Notes under the pieces: model-generated
Seen by the model: only the letters and a program-made list of their open reading frames with translations
Told to the model about the DNA's origin: nothing
Databases searched by the model: none
In this document: one piece after another, positions 1 through 8,200 of the stretch
How positions within the stretch are numbered: the first letter of the stretch is position 1
Layout of the letters: every line of letters starts with the position of its first letter
Position numbers and translations under genes: made by a program
DNA from: Actinomadura opuntiae
GTDB taxonomy: Bacteria; Actinomycetota; Actinomycetes; Streptosporangiales; Streptosporangiaceae
Assembly (NCBI RefSeq): GCF_030283205.1
Contig: NZ_JASNWF010000009.1
Location: 186,001-250,000 of the forward strand
Reading direction: 5' to 3'
DNA length: 64,000 nucleotides

Positions 1-1017
1 TCCGGCATGGTGACCGTCCAGGTCGTCCATGGAGAGACGCAGACGACCCTGATCGGGAGCCGAACCGGCCTGGACGAGGGCCAGCCCCTCACCCTCAGCG
101 GTCAGGTCACCTACCAGGGCAGGCCGCTGTCCGGACGGAGGGTCTTCATCGACCCCGCCGTCGACCCGTCCCACTGCACCGCGCCCATGTCCCCCTTCCT
201 GGCCAGCACGGACGCCGAAGGCCGGTTCAGCACCACCATCAAGCCGTCCTGCACCGCGACCTACGTCGCGCGGTCATCCGCCGTCGGTCTTTACGAAGGC
301 TCCACTGCGACCCTCCCCGCGGTCAGTGTCCGGCCGGCCACGCAGACCTCACTGTCGGCGACCATGGACGCCTACGGACGTTTCGAGGCGCAGGGCACCC
401 TGTACGCGGCCTCCGCCGGCGGAGACGTGAACGGCAAGCAGGTGCTCCTCGAATACTCCCCCGACGGCCGCACCGGCTGGCAGACCGTCCGCCGGATGAA
501 GACCGGCCAGGGACAGTTCAGCGCCTCGTTCACCGGGAACGACTCCGGCTACTGGCGGGCTCGCTTCGCCGGGGACACCGCCGTGGCCCCATCCGTCAGT
601 CCCGTGCGCAAGACGTGGCGATGGTCGACCTCGATGTCCAAGCTGAAGGCGTCCTCGACCAAGGTCCGCAAGAACCACTACATCACCGTCTCCGGGACCC
701 TGAGCCGCTACTACAGCAGCAAAAATCGTTTCGGCGCGTTCCCCGGTCAGAAGGTGCGCATCATCTTCCGGTTCCGCGGCGAGAAGACCTGGTACCACGT
801 CAAGTGGGTGAAGACCGACAGCAAGGGCCGCTACACCGCCAAGGTCCGCGCCTACGGCAACGGCTACTTCGCCGCCACGTTCGCAGGCACCAGTGACACG
901 TGGGCCGCCGACACGCCCAGTGACACCCACGTCACCACCTACGCCGTCCCGTCCCCTGGCAGCCGGTCCGGCCCGCCTCTCATCATGAACGTTCTCCCGT
1001 GGCGAGGCGACCAGTAG
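1..1017 (+). CDS. C-terminal part of a secreted Ig-like repeat protein (5' end outside window)
   Basis: The frame is open to the left edge, so the real start lies upstream; the ATG at 7 is only the first Met in view. About 338 codons are visible. They form roughly three beta-rich Ig-like or carboxypeptidase-regulatory-like domains of 90-110 residues, with recurring signatures such as 'LTLSGQVTYQGRPLSGRRV', 'VTVSG' and 'YTAKVRAYGNGYF..TFAGT'. Such 'SGTL...G..V.....G....W' units are common in actinobacterial exported or surface proteins, where they act as spacers or adhesive modules. No catalytic motif, membrane anchor or sortase signal is seen at the C-terminus, which suggests a released protein or one anchored through the missing N-terminal part. 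Only the domain class is assigned. Confidence 0.75.
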   Translation, partial: SGMVTVQVVHGETQTTLIGSRTGLDEGQPLTLSGQVTYQGRPLSGRRVFIDPAVDPSHCTAPMSPFLASTDAEGRFSTTIKPSCTATYVARSSAVGLYEGSTATLPAVSVRPATQTSLSATMDAYGRFEAQGTLYAASAGGDVNGKQVLLEYSPDGRTGWQTVRRMKTGQGQFSASFTGNDSGYWRARFAGDTAVAPSVSPVRKTWRWSTSMSKLKASSTKVRKNHYITVSGTLSRYYSSKNRFGAFPGQKVRIIFRFRGEKTWYHVKWVKTDSKGRYTAKVRAYGNGYFAATFAGTSDTWAADTPSDTHVTTYAVPSPGSRSGPPLIMNVLPWRGDQ

Positions 1018-1396
1018 CCATCGCGTCAAACCGCACCGCCGCTGACCGGCGGGGAACGCCCGCCCCGGGCCATCCTCCGCCGGTCTGCGGTCGGCCCTGT
1101 CCCGTGCGCCCACGCATACCGCAGACGATCACGAGACCGACGATCACGAGTGGAAGATGATCGTTTTAGCGTGGAATCGACGGCGGGTACACCCATCCTC
1201 TTGGCTGGTCATGGAGTTTCGTCGGTAGCCCCCTGGGGTGATGACGGAACAGACCCTGGAGCAGCGAGCTTCGGGGTCTTCGTCGTTCCGGCGGCCAGTC
1301 TTCTGTGACCCCTGGGACCGAAGGGCGAGCACTCGGAAGGGTGACTCGGTGGTGTGGCTGGCGTGGGCCAGTTGGAAGGCCAGCAGGAGGGTTTGG

Positions 1397-1430
1397 GGCG
1401 GCAACCGCCGCGGACGCGGCGGTTGCCGCC
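1397..1430. terminator. Perfect 15-bp stem-loop
   Basis: GGCGGCAACCGCCGC, a GGAC loop and the exact reverse complement form a 15-bp GC-rich hairpin without a clear U tract, as is usual for actinobacterial terminators. It lies about 380 bp after the Ig-like gene and about 140 bp beyond the end of the minus-strand lectin-like gene, so it could stop transcription from either side. Confidence 0.5.
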
Positions 1431-1515
1431 GTGGCGCCGATGGTGCCAGGTCCGGATCGCGGTGGGCGCTTTCACGGACGTTGTAGGCGGCGGTGTGAGG
1501 ACCTGGGCCGCCAGG

Positions 1516-1550
1516 CCTGCGGTGGGCGGACGGGGGTCGCCCACCGCAGG
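1516..1550 (-). terminator. Terminator hairpin after the beta-trefoil-like gene
   Basis: CCTGCGGTGGGCG and CGCCCACCGCAGG pair perfectly (13 bp) around a 9-base loop. The hairpin begins 17 bases past the stop codon of the minus-strand gene ending at 1567, the usual place for an intrinsic terminator. Confidence 0.65.
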
Positions 1551-1566
1551 AGGTGCGCCGCGGGGT

Positions 1567-2112
1567 CTAAGGAGTGGTGACTACCGAGGAGGCGGGGATG
1601 AGGGTGAAGGCGTGGTAGGGGGTGAACACGCCGTCCCAGGCGCGGTCCAGTTTGAGGTTGGCGTCGCGGTTGAGGTTGGCCTCGGTGGCCATCGCGAAGT
1701 TGGTGCCGTGCAGCCTCAGCGCGCGCACGACCGGCTGGCCGACGATGTCGGGCATTCGGGGGATGGGGGTGGGCACCCATTGCGAGGCGTTCGCGTCTTT
1801 GAGCCGGAGGATCACGTTGACGTCCGCTTTGGCGGCGCCGCCGCGCAGCCCGATGTAGTGGTTGTGGGGCTGGGACTTGATGTAGTAGGCCCCGGCGTTG
1901 CCGGGGACCGGCTCGAACTGCCAGTAGACCGAGGCGTCGTTCCAGAAGGGGTCGGCGTGGAAGGTCTGAACCTCGTCGTCGTCATCGGTGGTGGTGGAGT
2001 CGCTGACCCCGTCGGGCATGAGGTAGGCGTTGATCAGCGTATGGACGATCATGACGTTGCCGGTCGGGATCTCGGCCAGGTCGGTGCTCTCGTCGGTGAT
2101 CTGTTCGGGCAT
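1567..2112 (-). CDS. Beta-trefoil (ricin-like) domain protein
   Basis: 181 aa. The start is set at 2112 because GGAGG lies six bases upstream; an upstream Met at 2154 has no such site. After an acidic N-terminal stretch with a D-rich run (TTTDDDDEV), the body reads like one or two beta-trefoil repeats: 'WQFEPVPGNAGAYYIKSQ', 'HNHYIGLRG' and later 'NVILRLKDANASQWVPTPI'. This W/Y-x-I-x-S pattern recalls RICIN-type lectins and fungal trefoil protease inhibitors. No signal peptide is seen, so the protein would stay inside the cell. Carbohydrate binding or protease inhibition are both possible; the fold call is inference from pattern. Confidence 0.5.
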   Translation of the reverse strand: MPEQITDESTDLAEIPTGNVMIVHTLINAYLMPDGVSDSTTTDDDDEVQTFHADPFWNDASVYWQFEPVPGNAGAYYIKSQPHNHYIGLRGGAAKADVNVILRLKDANASQWVPTPIPRMPDIVGQPVVRALRLHGTNFAMATEANLNRDANLKLDRAWDGVFTPYHAFTLIPASSVVTTP

Positions 2113-2264
2113 TCGGTGCCTCCGGGGGGATTCGGGTTCGCCATCACCCCTCATGCCCTACTCTTTGTAGTCAAATAGCTACGCATTGGAGATAGTTGGG
2201 AGATTCTTTCCGTGCCGAGGTGGCTGGGGGAACGCCCAGGTGACGTGGGTGCTGTCGGTGCGTG

Positions 2265-2585
2265 TCAAGAGCCCTCCACTACTTGCAGGCCGATCACGCC
2301 GACGACGATCAGGGCGAGGAACGCCAGCCGGGCCGGCGACGCGCTCTCGCCGAACGCGACCATGCCGACGAGCGCGACGCCGAGGGCCCCGAGGCCGACG
2401 AACACCGCATATGCCGTCCCGACCGGCAGCGTCCGAAGCGACAGCGACAGCACGATGACGCTGAGCAGTGCCACCGAGAGTCCGATGACGGTCGGCCAGA
2501 GGCGCGTCAGGCCGTCCGACTGCTTCAGTGCCGCCGCCCACACCAGTTCCGTCGCCCCTGCGATCAGCAGGAAGATCCAGGCCAT
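2265..2585 (-). CDS. sugE: SMR-family exporter, SugE/Gdx type
   Basis: 106 aa with four predicted membrane helices, the standard size for small multidrug resistance proteins. The essential membrane glutamate is in 'AGATELVWAAALKQSDG' (about residue 13). The 'LRTLPVGTAYAVFVGLGALG' and 'FGESASPARLAFLALIVVGVIGL' segments match the SugE/Gdx branch rather than EmrE. Gdx proteins exchange guanidinium for protons; other SugE proteins export quaternary ammonium compounds. It works as an antiparallel dimer in the cytoplasmic membrane. The gene is divergent from the TetR gene at 2773, and the two operator-like palindromes at 2685-2728 make TetR repression likely. No guanidine riboswitch is seen upstream. 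Confidence 0.85.
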   Translation of the reverse strand: MAWIFLLIAGATELVWAAALKQSDGLTRLWPTVIGLSVALLSVIVLSLSLRTLPVGTAYAVFVGLGALGVALVGMVAFGESASPARLAFLALIVVGVIGLQVVEGS

Positions 2586-2593
2586 CAGGCTGC

Positions 2594-2665
2594 CTACCCC
2601 CCGTCCACGGCGATCGCCGCACCGGTGACATGGGCCCCGCCCGGGCCCGCCAGATTCGCCGTCAT
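2594..2665 (-). pseudogene. Remnant C-terminal tail of a short-chain dehydrogenase
   Basis: Directly upstream of the SMR gene, on the same strand, a 23-codon frame ends in 'GAHVTGAAIAVDGG' and a TAG stop. This is the classical C-terminus of SDR enzymes (about 250 aa), but everything before it, including the Rossmann motif and YxxxK, is missing. An ATG at 2665 opens the frame, and the divergent regulator's operators begin only 20 bp away. It therefore looks as if most of an SDR gene was deleted between a TetR promoter and the tail. It may now be translated only as a leader-like peptide, or not at all. Confidence 0.7.
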
Positions 2666-2684
2666 CCCGACTCCTGTCACTAAT

Positions 2685-2728
2685 CGGAGAAATTTCCGTT
2701 TAGGGAGCTTAACCGGAGAGTTCTCCGG
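2685..2728. promoter_or_regulatory. Two TetR-type operator palindromes
   Basis: CGGAGAAATTTCCG (2685-2698) and CCGGAGAGTTCTCCGG (2713-2728) share the pattern CGGAGA-NN-TYTCCG; the second is a perfect 7-bp inverted repeat with a 2-base centre. The sites sit in the control region between the minus-strand SDR remnant/SMR gene and the plus-strand TetR gene (ATG 2773), so one regulator could control both directions. TetR binding is inferred from position and symmetry. Confidence 0.65.
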
Positions 2729-2772
2729 ATACAAACCCGTTACGCTGGTGAGCCGTGCCGAGAGGGGGCGGG

Positions 2773-3375
2773 ATGCGGGAGCTGCCCGTGGTCGGGCGTC
2801 CGCCCGCCGAGCGCGCGGACGCCGCGCACAACCGCCGCCGCATCCTGCGCGCCGCAGCGGAGGTGATCGCCGCCCGCGGGGCCGAGGCCGTCTCCATGGA
2901 CGAGGTCGCGCGGGCCGCCGGGGTCGGCGTCGGTACGGTGTACCGCCGGTTCGGCGACCGGGCCCGCCTCGTCTACGCCGTGATCGACGAGCGCGAGCGC
3001 GACTTCCAGGCCGCCTTCATCCAGGGCCCTCCGCCGCTCGGCCCGGGCGCCGCGCCCTCCCGGCGCGTCCGCGCCTTCCTGCACGCCCTGGCCGACCGCA
3101 CCGAGGCCCAGGCCGACCTGTTGCTGACGGCCGAGTCCGACCCGCCGGACGCCCGTTTCCGCGACGGTTCGTACGGCCTCTACCACCGGCATCTGGCGAT
3201 GCTGCTCCGCGAGATCCGCCCGGACGCCGACGCCGCCTACCTGGCCGACGCCCTCCTCGCCCCCCTCGCCGCGAACCTGTTCCTCCACCAGCGCCGGACG
3301 CGCGGCATGCCCCTCGACCGGATCAAGGCGGGCCTGGACGCCCTCGCCGCAAGCCTCACCGAGCGACCGGGTTGA
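2773..3375 (+). CDS. TetR-family transcriptional regulator
   Basis: 200 aa from the ATG at 2773, which has GAGGGGG just upstream; a GTG at 2755 is a weaker choice. The N-terminal helix-turn-helix is clear: 'NRRRILRAAAEVIAARG' then 'SMDEVARAAGVGVGTVYRRFGDRARLVYAVI' (about residues 20-65). The C-terminal half is an all-helical ligand pocket with no recognisable ligand class. It is divergent from the SMR exporter and most likely represses it and itself through the palindromes at 2685-2728. It ends 42 bp before the convergent 605-aa gene of the large cluster. Confidence 0.88.
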   Translation: MRELPVVGRPPAERADAAHNRRRILRAAAEVIAARGAEAVSMDEVARAAGVGVGTVYRRFGDRARLVYAVIDERERDFQAAFIQGPPPLGPGAAPSRRVRAFLHALADRTEAQADLLLTAESDPPDARFRDGSYGLYHRHLAMLLREIRPDADAAYLADALLAPLAANLFLHQRRTRGMPLDRIKAGLDALAASLTERPG

Positions 3376-3417
3376 CCATCCGTGTGACGGAAGGCCGGCG
3401 GATCGGACGGGGCGGTG

Positions 3418-5235
3418 TCAGGTGAGGGGTTTGGTGTCGGCGGGGAGGTCGAGGGCGAGGCCGCTGGAGCCTTCGCCGCGGCCGGTGCCGCGGCGGGCGC
3501 TGAGCCAGACGGCGACGCGGCCGTCGCCCCAGCGGGTGCGGTTGTAGGCGACGGTGACCTTGGTGCCGGTCTGCGGTACCTCCTCCTCGTTGAGGAAGTA
3601 CGAGCGTTGCGGGGCGGCGTCCAGGCCCTCGCGGAGGATCGTGGTGCGGGGGCGGACGGGCTTGGCGTCGATCTCGCTGGGCATGGCGGCGCGCTGGAGC
3701 TGGATCCTGCGGCTGTCGCCGGGGACGTGCACGGGGATGAACGGGATCCAGTGGCCGGGGACCGAGGTCATGGCCACGTAGGCGATGGGGGCCAGCGGGG
3801 CGGTGGGAGGGGCGGGCGGGAACAGGCGGCGGCGCTGGGCGAGGATCTCGGCGGCGACCTCGCCGCCGCGGCGGCCCGGGCCGGTGGGCAGCCGTACGGT
3901 CTGCTCGATGCCCCAGACCATGTTGGCGTTCTCGTCGCGGATGAGGTCGACCTCCTCCAGGACGGGTCCGTCGGCGACCTTGGGGACGGTGGGGGCGAGG
4001 AACAGGCCCGTGTCGGCGGGGACGGCGTCCGAGCCGATGGTGTCCAGGGTGAACATGGACCAGCGCTGCCAGTCGTCGTCGGCCCCCGCCCCGGCGGGCG
4101 TGATCCACAGGCGCTGGCCGAAGACGTCGGTGACGGCCAGGCCGCGCAGCGAGGCCAGCGTCCCGGTGGGCAGGTCGCACGGCAGGTGGAACCAGTCGTT
4201 GCTGTAGACGAGGGCGAACTCCAGGACGACCAGGCGGGCCATGTCGGTGCGGTCCGGGCGGACGGCGGCGAAGTTGGTCTTGCCGTCCTCCACCGCCCAC
4301 CAGCGCGGCAGCGGCATGCCGGAGTAGCGCACGGGGGCCGGGAAGACCGTGCGGTTGATCGGGGCGGGCGGTGCGGAGGCCCCGCCCACCCGGGTGCCGG
4401 GGTCGATGGAGAAGGCGTGCCAGTCGAGCTCGCCGCCCGGGTACTCCTGTGCGGTCAGCACCTTCTCCGCGCCCCCCGGCTGCCCCGCGGCGACCGAGAA
4501 CCGGTGCTCCAGGCGGCGCGGGTCCCAGGTGGCGTCGCCGGCGGGCTGATCGATCAGGCCGTCGAACCAGCCGACCAGCCGGGTGCCCAGCTCGTTGATC
4601 AGCGTGCGGTGCGGTGGCGCGACATGGTCGATGCCGTCGGCGGCCTCGTGTCCCGCCTTGATGTGGAGGTAGAGCTCGTATCCGTCCATCCGGCGGCCGG
4701 CTACGGCCTGCAGCGTGGACCAGACCTCGGGGTGGGCCACCCGCGGGGTGTCGGCGTCGCCGGCCGGGGACGGCAGTGCGATGGGATACAGCTCGACGAA
4801 GTCCTGCCGAAGGTGGTGGATGGGCGGGTGCCGGCTCATCAGCTTGAGCCAGCGGCGGCCGATGGCCAGGCGCAGATCGTAGGAGATCCGGTCCGGGCCG
4901 AAGGCGAACGGCAGCTCCCGGCGTTCGGCGACGTCCTCCAACGGACGGTCGGCGGGCAGGTTCTCGGCCGGGCCGCCCGACGCGGACTGGAACCGGCTCG
5001 GGACCGCCGTCCCCACCGAGTACATGGCGGTGACCGGCGTCCCGGCGTCGGAGCCGCGGAACTCGCCGAGCTGCCACTGCCGGGTGAGCAGCCACAGCGC
5101 GTCCCGCACCTCCACGCGCAGGGCCCGCTCGAAGTCCGCCGTGCGGGGCCGCCCCTCCAGCCGGTTCCACAGGCCGACGGTCGGGTGCTCCCGCTCCGCC
5201 AGGGCCTTCGGGAGGTTCTCGATGCGCTCTGTCAT
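3418..5235 (-). CDS. Conserved-looking 605-aa protein of unknown function, last gene of six-gene cluster
   Basis: 605 aa. The ATG at 5235 overlaps the stop of the preceding gene (ATGA), so translation is probably coupled. I do not recognise a named family. It is soluble, tryptophan- and proline-rich and without a signal peptide or membrane helix. Distinct blocks are 'EREHPTVGLWNRLEGRPR' near the N-terminus, then 'DALWLLTRQWQLGEFRGSDAG', a central 'RYSGMPLPRWWAVEDGKTNF', 'FALVYSNDWFHLPCDLPTG' and a C-terminal 'YVAMTSVPGHWIPFIPVHV'. These dense aromatic blocks suggest a structural or scaffold protein rather than an enzyme. Its role should be read together with the 1745- and 1053-aa proteins encoded just upstream. 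Confidence 0.75.
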   Translation of the reverse strand: MTERIENLPKALAEREHPTVGLWNRLEGRPRTADFERALRVEVRDALWLLTRQWQLGEFRGSDAGTPVTAMYSVGTAVPSRFQSASGGPAENLPADRPLEDVAERRELPFAFGPDRISYDLRLAIGRRWLKLMSRHPPIHHLRQDFVELYPIALPSPAGDADTPRVAHPEVWSTLQAVAGRRMDGYELYLHIKAGHEAADGIDHVAPPHRTLINELGTRLVGWFDGLIDQPAGDATWDPRRLEHRFSVAAGQPGGAEKVLTAQEYPGGELDWHAFSIDPGTRVGGASAPPAPINRTVFPAPVRYSGMPLPRWWAVEDGKTNFAAVRPDRTDMARLVVLEFALVYSNDWFHLPCDLPTGTLASLRGLAVTDVFGQRLWITPAGAGADDDWQRWSMFTLDTIGSDAVPADTGLFLAPTVPKVADGPVLEEVDLIRDENANMVWGIEQTVRLPTGPGRRGGEVAAEILAQRRRLFPPAPPTAPLAPIAYVAMTSVPGHWIPFIPVHVPGDSRRIQLQRAAMPSEIDAKPVRPRTTILREGLDAAPQRSYFLNEEEVPQTGTKVTVAYNRTRWGDGRVAVWLSARRGTGRGEGSSGLALDLPADTKPLT

Positions 5236-8200
5236 GGGTTCTTCCCGCGCAGGTTGTTGGTCGCGAAGTCGGTGCTGATGGTGATCGGCTTGCTGGCGGC
5301 CGACACCAGCGTGGCGGGCAGCAGGTGGGCGTAGGCGGTCTCGTCCAGGTGCGCGGGCTCGACGGCGCGGGCCTTCATCAGGTCGTACGTCTCGTGCAGC
5401 GCCGCCACCAGGTCGTCGGTGTCCCAGGTCCCGGTACGGGCGGGCGGGACGACCAGCAGCATGGCCTGCGGCGGCTCGGAGTCGGGCCTGTCGTAGTGCA
5501 GCGCGATCCCGGTCGTCTCCTTCTGCGCCGGGATGACCTCGGTCCATTCGTCCAGCAGCAGGCCGCAGAAGTCGTCGGTCGGCGGTGCGGGCCTGGCGGC
5601 GTAGTGCGCGGTGAACAGCAGCCGGTCCTCGTCCAGCGTCGTGCCCGGCGCGAACTCCATGGCCAGCCAGTGGTCGTCGGTCCGGTACGGCAGCTGGACC
5701 GGCACCAGCTGCGGCTCCTCGAAGCCGGGCAGATGGCCGAGCAGCCCCCCGTCACCGCGCAGCGCGTCGCTCAGGATGGCCACCTGCTCCCACAGCCGCG
5801 GCTTCTCCCTGACCCGGGCGATGCCGTGCAGCCAGTCGTCCACCGGGAAGTCGCGCCCCGCGTCCTCCAGGTGCTCGATGAGGTCGCCGCTGTCGTCGCG
5901 GGCCTTCTCCCAGTCCGAAGCGAGCGCGGTCGGCGGGGTGTACTGCGGTACGGCCAGGACGTCCTCGCCGAGCAGCGCCTTGAGGGTGTCGAGCGCGGCC
6001 TCCACCCGGTCGGGCCCGGTCACGGCCGCGTCGTGCTCGGTCAGCGCCGCGTCGGCGGCGGCCAGCCGCTCGGCGATCTCGGCTTGCAGCGCCCGTGCCC
6101 GGTCCAGCAGTTCCTTGCCGTACGCGACGACCAGATCCTCGTACGGGGTCAATGTCAGCCCGGCCGGGTCCAGGCCGGTCAGCGGCAGCAGCGCGGCGAC
6201 CTCGGCCAGCAGCCCGCTCAGCGTCTTCTGGCCGGTGCCGGCGACCCCGCGCAGATCCCGCAGCTTGTTCTGGAACGCCTGCCGCCGGTTGTTGACGATC
6301 GAGCGCAGCTGCTGGGGCGTGTTCGGGCGCGGCGTGGTCGGCTTGGTGGTCAGCAGCCGCTCGATCCGCTCCAGCTGCCGGAACCGCTCCGGGGCCGGGG
6401 TGGTCGCGGGGAGCGCGTCATAGGCGGCGATGAGCGCGTTGGCGTCGGCCAGCGCCGTCGCCATCCGGTCGGCGACCTCGTCGACGGCCGCGAGCACCTC
6501 GGTGTAGCGGTCCCGCCGCCACCCGGCGGCCTCGCCCCAGCCGCTGCGCACCATGCCGAACCCGCCCGCCGTCGCGATCAGCTCCCCGTACCGGCGCAGG
6601 AACGTGTCGATGCCGCCGATCACCTCGCCGCGCCGGACCGGCGCGGGCGGCTCGGGGAACAGCGGCCCGACGTCGTTCAGGTAGCCGGTGACGGCCGTGC
6701 GCAGCGCCACCAGCGCGTCCCGCACCGCCACGAGCCGTTCGCGGGGCAGGGTCACGGCGGCGTCGGCGGAGCGGTCGATCGGGGCGTCCCCGGCGGCCGG
6801 GACCAGGTCGGTGGGACGCACCGGCCGGGACGTGGTCAGCAGCGACCGCAGAGCGGCGATCAGCGGCGACAGCTCGAAGAACGTCACCTTGCCGGCGATG
6901 CGCTTGGTGTGCTCGATCACGAGCCGCGCGTCCGGACGCGGCTGGTCGCGGGTGGCGACCACGCCGATGATCCGGTCGTCCAGATCGGTCATCGACGCCT
7001 CGCTCGCGGGCCGTACCGCCCACAGCAGGTCGATCGCCCGCAGCCGCAGGTCCCGCTGGGTGACCACGCTGCTGCGGGCCACCCCGTTGACCGGGTCGGT
7101 CCAGGTGACCAGCGCGGCCACGTCCCGCTGGTCGGGCAGCAGCGTCGGCAGCCAGTCGTCCACGGCGGGCTCGGCCTTGGCGCGCGGGCCTTCGCCCTGT
7201 ACGGACGGTGCGCTGTGGCCAGGCCGGATGCCCGGCGTCAGCTGCAGAGCCATCCGGTGCGTCAGGGTGGTGCCGCTGCGCGGTGTCCGGACCACCTCGG
7301 GTTCGGGTGCGACGCCTTCCTTCGCGTAGGCGTCGAGGGTCGTCGTCGCCCGCTCGGGATTGCCCGCGAGCGCCTGGTGAGTGCTCTCGGCCACCGCCAG
7401 GTCGGCCAGCGCGTCGTGGATGTCGAGGAGCCGCTGCACCTCCTCGTTCAGGGCTTTGCGCTGCTTGGCGTCGGGGTCCGGGAGCCCCTGGGCGTCGAAC
7501 GGGTAGACGTCCGCGCCGGGCACCTGGGTCACCCGCCGCACGAGTTCGAGGCCGTCGATGACGTTGCGGGCCTCGACCAGCTCGACGGCGGTGCCCGGGG
7601 CCGGCCTGGTCTCCTCGATCCGCCCGGCCCGCAGAGGGAAGGCCCCGCGCAGCGCGGTGATGAACGAGTCCAGCTCGGCATCCGGATACCGGTCGTGCAG
7701 GGCCCGTTCGAGCCGGTAGCCCAGCAGGGCGCCGAGCGACTGCCCCTGCCGCAGCCCGTCCAGCAGGGTCAGCGCCACCCGGACCCGTTCGGAACTCAGG
7801 TTGACGGCGAACATCTGCCGATCGGCGGGACCGGCGTTGGCGATGTATCCGGCGCGGAGGACCGCGGCGGTGGTGGCCTGCGCGGGCGAGGGAGCGTGGA
7901 TGTAACCGCCGTTGGCCTTGTCGTGCATCAGCGGCTGCGCGCCCGGCGGGTTGAACAGCCGTCCGAGGTCGCCGGTCAGCTCGACCTGCGTCATGCCGGG
8001 GCGCGGCTTGGGCCGTACCTCCTCCAGCCAGCCGTACGCGCCGAGGTGGATGCCGCGCCGGGCCGGTCCGGTGCCGGACGACCCGTACCGCAGCTCCGCG
8101 AGCCGCTCGTTGACCAGCCCCAGGCGCCAGGCGTCGAGCCGGTAGGTCGCGCAGTCCAGGTGCTCGGTCAGCACCCGTTCCAGCCGGGCGGTCGGCAGCC

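Larger units (their letters stand above)
1018..1566. other. Non-coding gap with direct repeat and two strong hairpins
   Basis: About 550 bp without a convincing gene. Short frames on both strands lack family resemblance and a good ribosome site. A 12-bp direct repeat, GACGATCACGAG, occurs at 1124-1135 and 1139-1150 (15-bp period) and could be a regulator site. The rest is dominated by the two perfect hairpins listed separately. The local A+T rise around 1145-1215 is the only promoter-like stretch. Confidence 0.5.

Noticed and set aside
1144..1404. Minus-strand frame of 86 codons in the first gap
   Set aside because: No ribosome site, no family resemblance and odd composition; possible relic of a mobile element but nothing supports it.
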